Shown here: positions 1 to 8,966 of the stretch, in pieces
Numbering within the stretch: position 1 is the stretch's first letter
How the letters are laid out: every line of letters starts with the position of its first letter
Source: CAYZEE01 sp964477485
GTDB lineage: Bacteria; Patescibacteriota; Microgenomatia; Levybacterales; UBA12049
Direction of reading: 5' to 3'
DNA: 42,950 nt
NCBI GenBank assembly: GCA_964477485.1
Contig: CAYZEE010000003.1
Coordinates: forward strand, 1 to 42,950
Translations under genes and position numbers: made by a program
The notes under the pieces: model-generated
Databases searched by the model: none
What the model saw: the letters and a program-made list of their open reading frames with translations, nothing else
Told to the model about the DNA's origin: nothing

Positions 1-1417
1 CTTTTACTTTCAATATCGAGAAAATGAAAATTCCTGCTGTAAAAATTACTAAAGATGTGAGTATAAGATTTCTTTTTGACACAGAAAGATTTGAAATCCA
101 TGAAAAGCTTTTAAAAATTGTCGGAGCAAAAAACACAAAAATCCAAAAAAACGCAAACACTGCTCCTATAATAAAAAATGCTTTGATTAATTTTCTGAGT
201 TTATACTCTTTTAGAAAATATTCCAACCCAAAAGCGGAAAGGATACTTGCTGAAAAACCAAAGACAAACATCATTCTGGTTGGAACAGAAGTAGACAAAA
301 CTGGAATATTAACCGAATAAATAAGACGACCTATGAATGTGTCAAATGAGAGCAAAAGGCAGACAATAGCACTTATTAGGAAAAACCAAAAAAACCTATT
401 TTTCTTTGAAAAAAAAGAATTTATCACAAAGAGAAGAGGCACCACTCCAATATAAGAAACTCGTTCTATATATGTCCCGTTTAGCCAATAATTTCTGGTT
501 GCGGGGTTACCAAAAAAATCTGGTACAAAAAGAGTTACTATGTGGTATGACGGAATAAGTAAATTGTAGATAGAGGAGCCATAAGATGATCTTGAAGAGT
601 TTAGAAAAAGCTCAATGGCAGGAATTAACTGTGCAGCGGAAATTCCCAAAGACAAAAGAAAAGAAAGAAATGTATATAAAAGTAAACGTTTTTTAGACCC
701 TCTGATAAAACAAATTTCAAAAAGACAAAATGCTAAAACAAAAATAAAAAGATATATCGTCACTTGTATGTGTCCTGCCAATACAGAGAAAGTAAGCAAC
801 AAAGCAAGAAAAGTGAAACTCAGAATATTTGGTTTACTCTTAAGCTTCAAAAACGCAAAAAGCGCCAGAGGTAACCAAAGTATAGCATGCCCTATGTTCC
901 CATATTCCATCCATACTGTGTTATAAGACGAAAAGGCAAAAACCAATCCTCCGAAAAAAGAACTCTTTGTAGAAAGTTTTAGTTCTTTTAAAAATAAGTA
1001 GGTAAAAAAAAATGCTAGAATTGGTTCAAGAAAAATAAAGACGCTCCATGCTTGAGTAAAAGGCAGAAAAAGAAAAATTACGTTTAAGGGGTAAAATGCT
1101 CCTGCTTGTAAAGCAGCTAGCTCTGGATTACCTGAAAAAACATATGGATTCCAAAGAGGAATTATTCCATTTTTCAGAGAATCCATCGCAAGCTCCTTAG
1201 CCGGATACAAAAGCGTCAAAACATCAAAATCTTGTCCTTTATTGGGATAGCCACCGGGAGCATATCCTAAAAAAGGATACGAATCGTAAGGAGCGTAATG
1301 TCCAACTAAAAGATCTCCAGGAAAAGGCACGTAGCCCTTGAGGATTGTTTGGTAAAAAAATATCCCCGTAACAAGACAAAATAGAAGAAAAATAAACCAA
1401 GGTCTTTTTATTTTCAT
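1..1417 (-). CDS. YfhO-like multispanning membrane protein (C-terminus beyond window edge)
   Basis: The minus strand reads open from an ATG at 1417 to the left edge, giving about 472 residues without a stop, so the gene is cut by the window. The protein starts with a signal-anchor helix, then a loop with a GDLLVGHYAPYDSYPF stretch, then NGIIPLWNPYVFSGNPEL and many hydrophobic segments. The pattern of an extracytoplasmic 'P.WNP....G.P' loop after the first helix is typical of the YfhO family (PF09586) of bacterial membrane proteins. Those are thought to be GT-C-like and to help glycosylate cell-wall polymers. It begins 12 bases after the upstream GT39-like gene, so it is probably co-transcribed. 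Family assignment is from pattern recognition only. Confidence 0.7.
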   Translation of the reverse strand, partial: MKIKRPWFIFLLFCLVTGIFFYQTILKGYVPFPGDLLVGHYAPYDSYPFLGYAPGGYPNKGQDFDVLTLLYPAKELAMDSLKNGIIPLWNPYVFSGNPELAALQAGAFYPLNVIFLFLPFTQAWSVFIFLEPILAFFFTYLFLKELKLSTKSSFFGGLVFAFSSYNTVWMEYGNIGHAILWLPLALFAFLKLKSKPNILSFTFLALLLTFSVLAGHIQVTIYLFIFVLAFCLFEICFIRGSKKRLLLYTFLSFLLSLGISAAQLIPAIELFLNSSRSSYGSSIYNLLIPSYHIVTLFVPDFFGNPATRNYWLNGTYIERVSYIGVVPLLFVINSFFSKKNRFFWFFLISAIVCLLLSFDTFIGRLIYSVNIPVLSTSVPTRMMFVFGFSASILSAFGLEYFLKEYKLRKLIKAFFIIGAVFAFFWIFVFFAPTIFKSFSWISNLSVSKRNLILTSLVIFTAGIFIFSILKVK

Positions 1418-1429
1418 TTATAAAATTAC

Positions 1430-2944
1430 TTACGGGTTTACTTTGTAAACTGAAAAATATCTTGAGCCGGTAGGCTTTTGAAATTGATAAACTAGTGACA
1501 GATTTTGCCAGCTGGCAGGCGCAAAGCCAGCAGTAAGGCAAGAAGGACAAGGTTGGTAAAATACGAAATAAGTTGGCATCCTGTGAGCCTCTACAGCTAC
1601 CTGTGACGGAATTTGACTCGAGATAGGCCAAAAACCCTCTATCTGTATGTTAGGATTTTTACCAAGATAAATTTGCAGTGCGTAAGGCATCAAACCGAAT
1701 GTTCCTTCTGTTCCGATATAAATTTTCTGTTTTTGAGCTTGGTCTCCAAATAAAGAAACCGCTTCTTTTACCCCTCCTCCTGATGGCCAGTCGTTGTTGT
1801 ATTGATTTAGATCCTCAACAGGAATAGGCGCTTTGGCAAAATCATGCAAAATATAATAATCTGCTCTGATAGACAGAAAAAATATTACAATAACAATAAC
1901 TGCGAATATCCACTTATGCTTAAACTTTGTATATAAATGACTTATAAAGAAAGCTGATAAAGGTATAAAAGGCATGGTCATAAAAAGGATAAATCTCGGA
2001 TAAAGAGTTTTGCCAAAAAGACCAAGACCCAACATGGGAAGAACACCCCAAAATAGCAGAAAAAGCTTTTCCCGCAAATATTTTTTTTCAATAAAAAAAG
2101 AAAGTATCGCGGTTAAAATAATTGGCCAAGTCATATACAGATAAAACCAGTTGATTATCGCAGACATATTGCTTATGAAAAAGTTAAAAGGATGTTTTAA
2201 CCACTGCGAAAGAGGATAAACAAAAAGCGCATTCTTCTCATTGATGATATAAAAAAACGGAGATAATCTAAGCACGGAATAATAAAAATAGGTCAATACA
2301 ACTACCAGGATTAAAAAAGCCAGCAATTTAAGAATTCTTTCTTGTCTTTTTTTCTTGCCCCAATCAAAAATCAATACCGCCAGTGGCAAAAGATAAATAT
2401 TAAAAAACCCCGAAGTTTTATTCAAAACACTCCCACCGGTAACCATACCAAGAATAAGAGCCATATCCAAACGTACTCTTCTAACCAAAATCACTGCCAA
2501 ATAAAGTGCCCAAACTGCAAATGTCGCAACCAGGCTATCATAAAGTGCCATCCGGTCATAAACTAAACTCATAGGGAATAACACATATATCATACCGGCA
2601 ACTATCCCCACCCATTTATCTTTAAAAACTTCGCGGCCCAACAAAAATATACCGATCATACTGGCAAAACCTCCCGCCACCGACACCAAACGACCAGCCA
2701 GTAGGGGGTCATGAATAAGACGCATGGAGATCATCTCCAGCCAAACAAATAGCGGCTGTTTGCCATCGGTTAATGAGATAAAACGCCAGCTGGCATCATT
2801 ATTGGCAATTTGCGCCCAACGAACATAGATTGCTTCATCGGTAAAAATCGGAAGAGAAAGAAGATCGTATAGACGTCCTACTGAATAAAGAATGGCTATG
2901 CCTAGCAAAAAAACAAAAAATAAGTTTCTTTTGATAAGACTCAT
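1430..2944 (-). CDS. GT39-like (ArnT/PMT_2) membrane glycosyltransferase
   Basis: 504 residues with about 10-12 hydrophobic segments. After the first helix comes an acidic pair in FTDEAIYVRWAQ (near residue 37), the extracytoplasmic Asp-Glu signature of GT-C enzymes of the PMT/ArnT type. These transfer a sugar from a polyprenyl-phosphate donor on the outer face of the membrane. A further conserved block, DGKQPLFVWLEMISMRL, matches the 'K.PL..W' loop of the family. The C-terminal 120 residues are soluble. A TATAAT box 8 bases before the ATG gives this gene its own, apparently leaderless, promoter, although it follows two more glycosyltransferase genes in the same direction. Acceptor and sugar cannot be told from sequence. 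Confidence 0.8.
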   Translation of the reverse strand: MSLIKRNLFFVFLLGIAILYSVGRLYDLLSLPIFTDEAIYVRWAQIANNDASWRFISLTDGKQPLFVWLEMISMRLIHDPLLAGRLVSVAGGFASMIGIFLLGREVFKDKWVGIVAGMIYVLFPMSLVYDRMALYDSLVATFAVWALYLAVILVRRVRLDMALILGMVTGGSVLNKTSGFFNIYLLPLAVLIFDWGKKKRQERILKLLAFLILVVVLTYFYYSVLRLSPFFYIINEKNALFVYPLSQWLKHPFNFFISNMSAIINWFYLYMTWPIILTAILSFFIEKKYLREKLFLLFWGVLPMLGLGLFGKTLYPRFILFMTMPFIPLSAFFISHLYTKFKHKWIFAVIVIVIFFLSIRADYYILHDFAKAPIPVEDLNQYNNDWPSGGGVKEAVSLFGDQAQKQKIYIGTEGTFGLMPYALQIYLGKNPNIQIEGFWPISSQIPSQVAVEAHRMPTYFVFYQPCPSCLTAGFAPASWQNLSLVYQFQKPTGSRYFSVYKVNP

Positions 2945-2952
2945 ATAGAAAG

Positions 2953-2958
2953 ATTATA
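2953..2958 (-). promoter_or_regulatory. -10 box for the 504-residue glycosyltransferase, leaderless arrangement
   Basis: Minus-strand TATAAT ends 8 bases before the ATG at 2944, so transcription should begin at or almost at the start codon. No good -35 hexamer is visible at 17-18 bases. Confidence 0.5.
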
Positions 2959-2987
2959 CCTAAAGGATAAAATCAAAAGCAAATAGT

Positions 2988-4691
2988 TTAATCTGCGGTT
3001 ACAAAAGTTTTGCAGAAAACATCAGCGCTTAAATCTTCAACCGAAAAATCAGAAAGTTTTATACCGATCGGGTACGGGTTTAGCGTTATATTTTTGCAAA
3101 CAGTATCATTATAAATTCTAAAAGCTTGAAAGCCATCAGAGACGTCTGCGATAGAAATGTGTCTTATATCCTTACCATAGTCTCTGCATTCAGCATCTAT
3201 TATAGACAACCCCTTAGTAAGATCAGGCTTTGCGCAACTTGTAAATCTGGTATTTCCCAACCGGTAGTCATGATTTTTAAACGCTCCAGAAATTTTATCT
3301 GTTGTATTTCTATTAATGTTATTAGTATAAAAAATATACTTGGTAAAAGCATCCTCAACGCTTGGACTATAAAATGTTACCTTTCCTTTTAAACTTGCCA
3401 AAGCTATATATCTGGATAAAAGTCTCAATCTGAAATCAAAAGCTCCTCTAAGCGGATACTGATAAAAATAGGTATTAAAAAAGTTCATAAATGCAAAAAC
3501 GTATAAAGCTACAATTAAAACAGGAGTAAATTTATAATCTGCCATTTTTAAAATGCCATCAATGCCGACGGCTATAAAAATAATCAGAATTGGGAAAAGT
3601 AACACGAGATGAGGTGTAAAATTACTAATACTTGCACCGTGCAAAACATGAGGAACTAAAGCCAGTAGAGTCAAAAGGATCAAGAAAGAAAACTTTTTCT
3701 TGTCTTTTATAAAAATAAATATTATTCCAAATACCAAAAATAATGCATCTATCGGATACAAAAGTCCATGATCATAAAGACCATAGAAATTGTCTCCGGT
3801 TAAAAAAAGATAGCTGGGAGAAATTGAGTTAAATAATTTTGATGTTAAAAGTCCCAAATAGACTGTAGCTTTATTCTCCAAAATAGAAGTTAAGGGGGTC
3901 TCAATAGTCATTTTTCTTGTTTGGTTAACAATTTGAGAAATCCGAGGATTGCCGATTGTAAAAATTTCCGAAAGCCTGGGATAAGAAGGGTTGTTCTTTA
4001 TTGCCAGAGAAAAAAAAAGAGTTAGCAAGAAAGAAAGTAAACCGATTATTAAATACTGCTTAAGGAATCTTTTTTTATTCCTGTAGAAAACGTAGATTAA
4101 AATAATTAGGACAAGCGGGAAAAAGATAAGCTTGGTCTCTATGTTAGAGTAAAAGGACAAAACCAAAAAAGGAATTGACCATAAAATCTTCCAGTTCTTT
4201 GCTTTGATCAAAATTAGAAAAGACAGCAGGTAGAAAAAAGTAGCGGGAACCGACTCATAAGCTGTTCTGCCGATAAAAATAAACCAGGGATTAATTGCCG
4301 CTATAAATGCGGCTATAACTGCTGTCTTTCTGTAAAATAGTTCTTCTGTCAATAAATAGATTACTGGAATAGTAAAAATACTTAGCAGGGCATAGGAGAA
4401 TTTGGCTCCCTCAATAAGAGGAAGAAAATTAAAAAAGGGCAATAGCAAAAAGTACGGAAGTTCAGCCTGAAATTGTCCATAAGGATAGTGAAAAACAAAA
4501 ATTGATAAAGGATTCCAGGTACCGGCAATATCAGACCATTTAAGCAAAATAAATTTGGCATTTATAATATAGACAAGCTCGTCTCCGCCAATTCCCGGCG
4601 GCACACTGTTAAGCCATAAGATTCTCAAAAGAGAAGCCAAGGCTACAGCCAAGATTAGCCAGAAATTATTTTTCAGAAATTTTAAAATCAT
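2988..4691 (-). CDS. GT39-like membrane glycosyltransferase
   Basis: 567 residues, polytopic. The N-terminal helix is followed by PPGIGGDELVYIINAKF (near residue 31), giving the Asp-Glu pair of PMT/ArnT-like GT-C enzymes, and by an aromatic HYPYGQFQAELPYFLLLPFF loop. About 11 hydrophobic segments precede a soluble C-terminal domain of roughly 140 residues. It is predicted to use a polyprenyl-phosphate sugar donor at the outer face of the membrane. Its ATG overlaps the stop of the upstream GT87-like gene by four bases (ATGA), so the two are translationally coupled. It is a paralogue in type, though not close in sequence, of the 504-residue gene downstream. Substrate unknown. Confidence 0.78.
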   Translation of the reverse strand: MILKFLKNNFWLILAVALASLLRILWLNSVPPGIGGDELVYIINAKFILLKWSDIAGTWNPLSIFVFHYPYGQFQAELPYFLLLPFFNFLPLIEGAKFSYALLSIFTIPVIYLLTEELFYRKTAVIAAFIAAINPWFIFIGRTAYESVPATFFYLLSFLILIKAKNWKILWSIPFLVLSFYSNIETKLIFFPLVLIILIYVFYRNKKRFLKQYLIIGLLSFLLTLFFSLAIKNNPSYPRLSEIFTIGNPRISQIVNQTRKMTIETPLTSILENKATVYLGLLTSKLFNSISPSYLFLTGDNFYGLYDHGLLYPIDALFLVFGIIFIFIKDKKKFSFLILLTLLALVPHVLHGASISNFTPHLVLLFPILIIFIAVGIDGILKMADYKFTPVLIVALYVFAFMNFFNTYFYQYPLRGAFDFRLRLLSRYIALASLKGKVTFYSPSVEDAFTKYIFYTNNINRNTTDKISGAFKNHDYRLGNTRFTSCAKPDLTKGLSIIDAECRDYGKDIRHISIADVSDGFQAFRIYNDTVCKNITLNPYPIGIKLSDFSVEDLSADVFCKTFVTAD

Positions 4692-5899
4692 CTAAATAAG
4701 TCTCTCAAAACAAATTGCCGTTTAATAATTAAATAAACGAAAGAGGTAATTATCCCCGCAAGTAAAGATCCTATTATAATCCAAAACTTTATCGTTGGTA
4801 TGGGCGGATTCCAAGCACCGGTATAAAGAAATGGCAGGTATTGTAATAAAACTCCTTGGGAAAACACGATACTTATAATCATCGCCCATTTTTGTCTCGT
4901 CAAAAGTGCTACAAAAGGTAAAACCCAAATCATATACCAGGGTTGGAATTCGGTTCTAATGGAAGAAATAACAACGGCAATGACCATAAAGAAAGAGGTG
5001 ACAAGAAACACTGTATCCCAGGAAATATTTTGGCCTTTTGATTTAAGATATGAAAGAATAAAAAAGGGCAAAGCTAATACTGTTGCGAATTTTGTTGCAG
5101 CAGAAATGATGAACAATAAAGCTGGACGCGTATATTTCATGTTCATAAACAAGTATATGGACAAAACTGCTAAGAACATCATTTCAATATCGTTGTGCGC
5201 CGAGACCAATTCTTCAAGAATAACTAATGGATTAAAAGCAAAAAAAACTAAATTAAAAATATTATTTTTGACACCTAGTTTGTTAAGGATTTTCTCAAGA
5301 TAATAGATTATACCTAAAAAAGATAAAGACGCCAGAGCCTTAAAAAGAAAAAGTGTTGGCAGAAAAAAACCAAAGCCCAAATAAGATAGAGGCACAGTCA
5401 GAACTAACCAAAAAGGACCATACGGATAAACTCGTTGTGTCCAGTGCATAAAAGAAAGCATCGGATCACCTGGAAAATCCAGAGCGCGATGAATATATGG
5501 GTTTTGGTGATAATGCGTTATGATTTTTGCGTCAAATATATAGTTAAATAAATCATAAGAAAATGCATTGTAGGAAAAAAGTAAAATTATAACTGTTAAT
5601 ATAATCAGACACCACACTTGTTTTCTATTAATCTTATTTTTATAGGAAAGAAAAAGAAATAAAACATAAAAGATAAATAATAAGATAATAAGCGCAAGAA
5701 AAAAGGCTGTTGATAAAGGCCGGCTAAAATAGCCTATTTGCTGAAAAAATTTTTCAATTACCTGCCAAACAGACCATTTTGATAAGGTCAAACTAAGATC
5801 GACTTGGGTAAAAGAATACAAGAATAAACCTATAAGTGTTATCAGGTATCCAAGGCTTAATAATTTTAAATTTGGAATTTTAAATTTAAAATTTGTCAT
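4688..5899 (-). CDS. GT87/MptB-like polyprenol-phosphate mannosyltransferase family protein
   Basis: 403 residues, about 11 membrane segments. Diagnostic stretches are SYDLFNYIFDAKIITHYHQN, NPYIHRALDFPGDP and QRVYPYGPFWLVLTVPLS, followed by VSAHNDIEMM and later an FQPWYMIWVLPF loop. This combination (acidic residues in the first outer loop, NPY, YPYGP, HND, PWY) is seen in GT87 and MptA/MptB-type alpha-mannosyltransferases that use polyprenyl-phospho-mannose. The start codon shares one base with the stop of the upstream GT2 gene (TAATG) and the stop overlaps the next gene by four bases, so the three form one operon. The first 13 codons lie in an AT-rich direct repeat. The sugar could be other than mannose. 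Confidence 0.72.
   Translation of the reverse strand: MTNFKFKIPNLKLLSLGYLITLIGLFLYSFTQVDLSLTLSKWSVWQVIEKFFQQIGYFSRPLSTAFFLALIILLFIFYVLFLFLSYKNKINRKQVWCLIILTVIILLFSYNAFSYDLFNYIFDAKIITHYHQNPYIHRALDFPGDPMLSFMHWTQRVYPYGPFWLVLTVPLSYLGFGFFLPTLFLFKALASLSFLGIIYYLEKILNKLGVKNNIFNLVFFAFNPLVILEELVSAHNDIEMMFLAVLSIYLFMNMKYTRPALLFIISAATKFATVLALPFFILSYLKSKGQNISWDTVFLVTSFFMVIAVVISSIRTEFQPWYMIWVLPFVALLTRQKWAMIISIVFSQGVLLQYLPFLYTGAWNPPIPTIKFWIIIGSLLAGIITSFVYLIIKRQFVLRDLFR
5862..5887. repeat. Short AT-rich direct repeat at the start of the GT87-like gene
   Basis: AATTTTAAATTT occurs at 5862-5873 and again at 5876-5887 with a 14-base period. It encodes the basic, hydrophobic start of the GT87-like protein (FKFKIPNLKL). 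Probably simple-sequence expansion. Confidence 0.5.
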
Positions 5900-6654
5900 T
5901 ACCCGTAGACCCCTTTTGCTGAATTGATTCTAATTTTAATAAGGTCCAATAAGCCATCTATTGAATCTTTAATCGGACTCACTCTTCGGGTCTCAACATA
6001 AAGCCAATTTACAGATACCTCTTTAATCTTATATTTCATTTTTTGCGCAAGATATAAAAGCTCTACGTCAAACCCGGCTGAAACTTTAGATCCTGAAATT
6101 TTGGAGAAACCATTATTAATTAAGTTTATTCTTTCGAAAAGTTTTTTTGCAACATTTCCTCTAAACATCTTAAATCCGCACTGAGTGTCAGAAATTCCCG
6201 AAATACCTACAATCAAACTTCGAAGAAATATCATGCCTTTTGCCATAACAAGTCTCGTCCACGGAGCACCTTGTCTTCTTCCATGACGAGAACCTATGAC
6301 AATGTCAAAACCTTTTTCAAAATATGGCAAGAGATTAGAAGCTTCCTCTATAGGCGTTGCCTGATCCATGTCTGTAAAGAGAATATATTCACTAGCTGCC
6401 TTAAGCACTCCAAAAGTCACAGCTCCTGCCTTGCCAAGATGATGATTTTTGAAAAGTCTAAAATTTGGATTTTCTTTTAAAAAATCTTCTACAAATTTTA
6501 CGCTCCCATCTGTTGAGCCATCATCAACAACAATAACCTCATAAGAATATTTTTGTTTGTTCAAAAAGTGCACGACCTTATCTAAAACCCCTTTTTGAAG
6601 ATTCGCCATTTCGTTGTAGGAAGGAATAACAACTGAAAGAAAAATTTTCTCCAC
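5899..6654 (-). CDS. GT2 polyprenyl-phosphate glycosyltransferase (ALG5/DPM1-like)
   Basis: Cytosolic GT-A fold enzyme predicted to make the polyprenyl-phosphate sugar used by the neighbouring GT-C enzymes. Visible motifs are SVVIPSYNE at the N-terminus, VVDDGSTDGS, a DMDQATP in the DxD position, and GSRHGRRQGAP, an ordering typical of dolichyl-phosphate glucosyl/mannosyl transferases. There is no C-terminal membrane domain. I place the start at the GTG at 6654 (251 residues). The frame stays open to another GTG at 6678, but a TATAAT box at 6661-6666 lies inside that extension and only 6 bases before the inner GTG, so the shorter, leaderless start is better supported. It is the first gene of the operon with the GT87-like and GT39-like genes. 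Confidence 0.85.
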   Translation of the reverse strand: MEKIFLSVVIPSYNEMANLQKGVLDKVVHFLNKQKYSYEVIVVDDGSTDGSVKFVEDFLKENPNFRLFKNHHLGKAGAVTFGVLKAASEYILFTDMDQATPIEEASNLLPYFEKGFDIVIGSRHGRRQGAPWTRLVMAKGMIFLRSLIVGISGISDTQCGFKMFRGNVAKKLFERINLINNGFSKISGSKVSAGFDVELLYLAQKMKYKIKEVSVNWLYVETRRVSPIKDSIDGLLDLIKIRINSAKGVYG

Positions 6655-6660
6655 AAAAAG

Positions 6661-6666
6661 ATTATA
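6661..6666 (-). promoter_or_regulatory. -10 box deciding the start of the GT2 gene
   Basis: Minus-strand TATAAT, 6 bases before the GTG at 6654. It sits inside the coding extension that a start at 6678 would need, which argues against that start. Confidence 0.5.
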
Positions 6667-6790
6667 CAGGAAAAGCACTACTCCAACAAACTAAAGATGC
6701 ATCTAGGTTTTTAATAAAAATGAATAATGCAACTTCCAGACTCTGGTTCTATTCTTTTATATTAGCTCGTTAGTCTTTATGTCGTAACGC

Positions 6791-8317
6791 TTAAATACCT
6801 GTCTCCCCAATCTCGACTCTACCTTCATAATCCTTTACCGACTCTTTTAAGAAAAGCGCTGCGCCTGCTCCCATAAGTGTAAAAACCATGGAAGCAAGAA
6901 ATACTGTGTTAAAAGAAACTAAATTTGCCTTAACTACCATTAAAAATGCCATCTGTTTTAACATATTCGGATCTGAGGTATGTATAACGGAATACTTTTG
7001 CACATTAAGTATTGCTGAACTTGCGCTATTGGTAAGAATTGTGGCAAAAATAGCAATCCCGAAAGCTCCGGCAATGTTTCTTGCCAAGGCAAGAAGCGAA
7101 GATGCAATTCCTACTTCCTGCAAAGGAACGGTTGAGATTGCAGCGTTGGTTAAGGGCGCAAAAGTAAAACCAAGACCAAGAGCAAAAAAGGATAAGAGAA
7201 CCGCAAAATGTGTAAAAGACCACGTTAAATCTATGCCCGACATAAGGTACAATATAAAAGAAGACCAGACGAGCCCTGCAAATATTATGTATCTGGGTTG
7301 ATATTTAACCGAAAGTCTTGCGCCAAACTGTGCGGAGACAAGCATTCCAAAAGCCATGGGGATAAATAAATACCCGGTCTTGGTAACACTATATCCCATA
7401 TATGTTTGGACAAAAATTGGCAGTAAGAAAATTCCGCCTATAAGCCCCATAAAGGTTATAAAAGAAACGATTAAAGATATCGTAAATTCGGGGATTTTAA
7501 AAAAGTTAAGGTCCACAACTGGCTCTGGCTGTCTATTCTCGATCCACAGAAAACAAACTAAGGACAGTGCTGTTACAACATAAGATATAATACTATTTAC
7601 GCTTATCCATCCCCAGGACTGCCCTTGGTCTAAAACAAAAACAAGAGCCCCCAAGCCTATTCCGAGTAAAATCGAACCCCAAACATCAAAATTTTTAATT
7701 CCTTTTATTTTCATTACGGGTTCTTCTATGTATCTCCATGCCATAAAAGTAGCCAATATTCCAAATGGAATATTAATATAGAATATCGACCTCCAGGAGA
7801 AATTATCGATCAATGGACCGCTTAAAAGAGGTCCAAATACCGCTGCGACCCCAAAAACCGCGGACCAAAGCCCCATAGCCTGAGCTCTTTTCCCTTTGTC
7901 AAGAAAAGTGAAAGCTATAATAGAAAGCGCCAGAGGGTAATCTATCGAAACCGTTATTGCCTGCAAAATCCTAAAAAATATCAATGAGGAAAGATTTGCG
8001 GAAAGGCCGGCCAGCATGGAAGTAATTACAAATCCTATTATTCCAAAGAGGTACAAAGGTTTACGTCCTATTAAATCCCCAAGTTTGCCGAATATGGGAA
8101 CGAAGATGGCATTGGCGATAATATAGGCTGTAGCAATCCAGCTGGCTTGATCAACCGTAATCCCAAAATCAATTATTATTTTGGGAAGTGCCAAGTTTAC
8201 CACTGTTCCGTCCAATCTTCCCAAAAAGCTTGCGATCATTACGGTTAAAAGGACAATTATCTCATTGCTTGTGAAACCTTTTTTTTCTTCAGGCTTATTT
8301 TTTTTCTCTTTCTTCAT
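6791..8317 (-). CDS. MFS drug efflux transporter, DHA2 (EmrB/QacA) family, 14 TM
   Basis: 508 residues with about 14 hydrophobic helices after a highly charged lysine-rich N-terminus (MKKEKKNKPEEKKG). LDGTVVNLALP at residues 35-45 is the TM1 signature of DHA2-type proton-coupled drug antiporters. GKLGDLIGRKPLY after TM2 is MFS motif A, and the LWSAVFGVAAVFGPLLSGPL stretch corresponds to the motif C region of TM5. It acts in the cytoplasmic membrane and would pump hydrophobic compounds out with two HlyD-type adaptors encoded just upstream. It is the last gene of the marR operon, 7 bases after the second adaptor. Substrate range is unknown. An outer-membrane partner is not expected in a cell without an outer membrane. 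Confidence 0.9.
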   Translation of the reverse strand: MKKEKKNKPEEKKGFTSNEIIVLLTVMIASFLGRLDGTVVNLALPKIIIDFGITVDQASWIATAYIIANAIFVPIFGKLGDLIGRKPLYLFGIIGFVITSMLAGLSANLSSLIFFRILQAITVSIDYPLALSIIAFTFLDKGKRAQAMGLWSAVFGVAAVFGPLLSGPLIDNFSWRSIFYINIPFGILATFMAWRYIEEPVMKIKGIKNFDVWGSILLGIGLGALVFVLDQGQSWGWISVNSIISYVVTALSLVCFLWIENRQPEPVVDLNFFKIPEFTISLIVSFITFMGLIGGIFLLPIFVQTYMGYSVTKTGYLFIPMAFGMLVSAQFGARLSVKYQPRYIIFAGLVWSSFILYLMSGIDLTWSFTHFAVLLSFFALGLGFTFAPLTNAAISTVPLQEVGIASSLLALARNIAGAFGIAIFATILTNSASSAILNVQKYSVIHTSDPNMLKQMAFLMVVKANLVSFNTVFLASMVFTLMGAGAALFLKESVKDYEGRVEIGETGI

Positions 8318-8324
8318 GCAGCTT

Positions 8325-8966
8325 TTATTGCGGGACCTTTGTGTAAACCATCAGCTTGGCGGACATGCCGTTTAGAATCTGAGGATATTTGTAGGAGTTG
8401 AAATTTACATAAATAATGAATTGTTGGGTTGGCCTTTCGCTTGATACCGTAAATTGAAGAGCAGTCTGTTTGGCGCTCGGGCTTATCTCATCGACGTACC
8501 CCCAAAAAGTTTTTCCCGGCAATGCGTCAACCGTAAATGAAACCGCTTGCCCTACTTTAATTTTATTTAAACCTTTATTCTCGTCTATCGTTCCGGCTAC
8601 TCTCATATCCGAAAGGTTAACCATCTGAATAACTGGGGTCTGGGAAGTAGCAATGCTCCCGATTTCATTATCGGTCGAGACGATAATTCCGTCCTGATAA
8701 GCATTCAAATCATTACTTCCGACAACGGCCAAGGTTTCTCCCTTGGTAACCCTTTCACCGTCATGAACGTTTATTGAAAGAATCTTTCCGGGGGAATCCG
8801 GAGAGATCGAGGTTATCGGAGCCTGAATTAACGAATCTTCTATAGAAATCCTGTCTTTTTGCAACTGATAGAAAAGAAACCCACCTATAGCAAGAACTGC
8901 CACTGCGGCAATAATTAAAGCTCTTACTACCTTTGGTTCTTTTATTTTAGAAAATAAGTTTTTCAC
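8325..8966 (-). CDS. HlyD/EmrA-type membrane fusion protein (short)
   Basis: 213 residues. A basic N-terminus and one TM helix (about residues 15-33) are followed by a barrel-sandwich/lipoyl-like part (SPGKILSINVHDGERVTKGE) that continues directly into a beta-barrel domain. The alpha-helical hairpin between the two lipoyl halves is almost absent, which makes the protein much shorter than EmrA (about 390 residues). The first codons overlap the stop of the other adaptor by four bases (ATGA). It is predicted to sit on the outer face of the membrane and link to the MFS pump encoded 7 bases downstream. Confidence 0.82.
   Translation of the reverse strand: MKNLFSKIKEPKVVRALIIAAVAVLAIGGFLFYQLQKDRISIEDSLIQAPITSISPDSPGKILSINVHDGERVTKGETLAVVGSNDLNAYQDGIIVSTDNEIGSIATSQTPVIQMVNLSDMRVAGTIDENKGLNKIKVGQAVSFTVDALPGKTFWGYVDEISPSAKQTALQFTVSSERPTQQFIIYVNFNSYKYPQILNGMSAKLMVYTKVPQ

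Noticed and set aside
24..926. Plus-strand reading frames of 98 and 103 codons at the left edge
   Set aside because: They lie antisense to the YfhO-like gene, whose minus-strand frame is open from 1417 to the edge with clear membrane-protein character.
6679..6790. Intrinsic terminator between the MFS gene and the GT2 promoter
   Set aside because: No GC-rich hairpin followed by a T-run is present in this gap.
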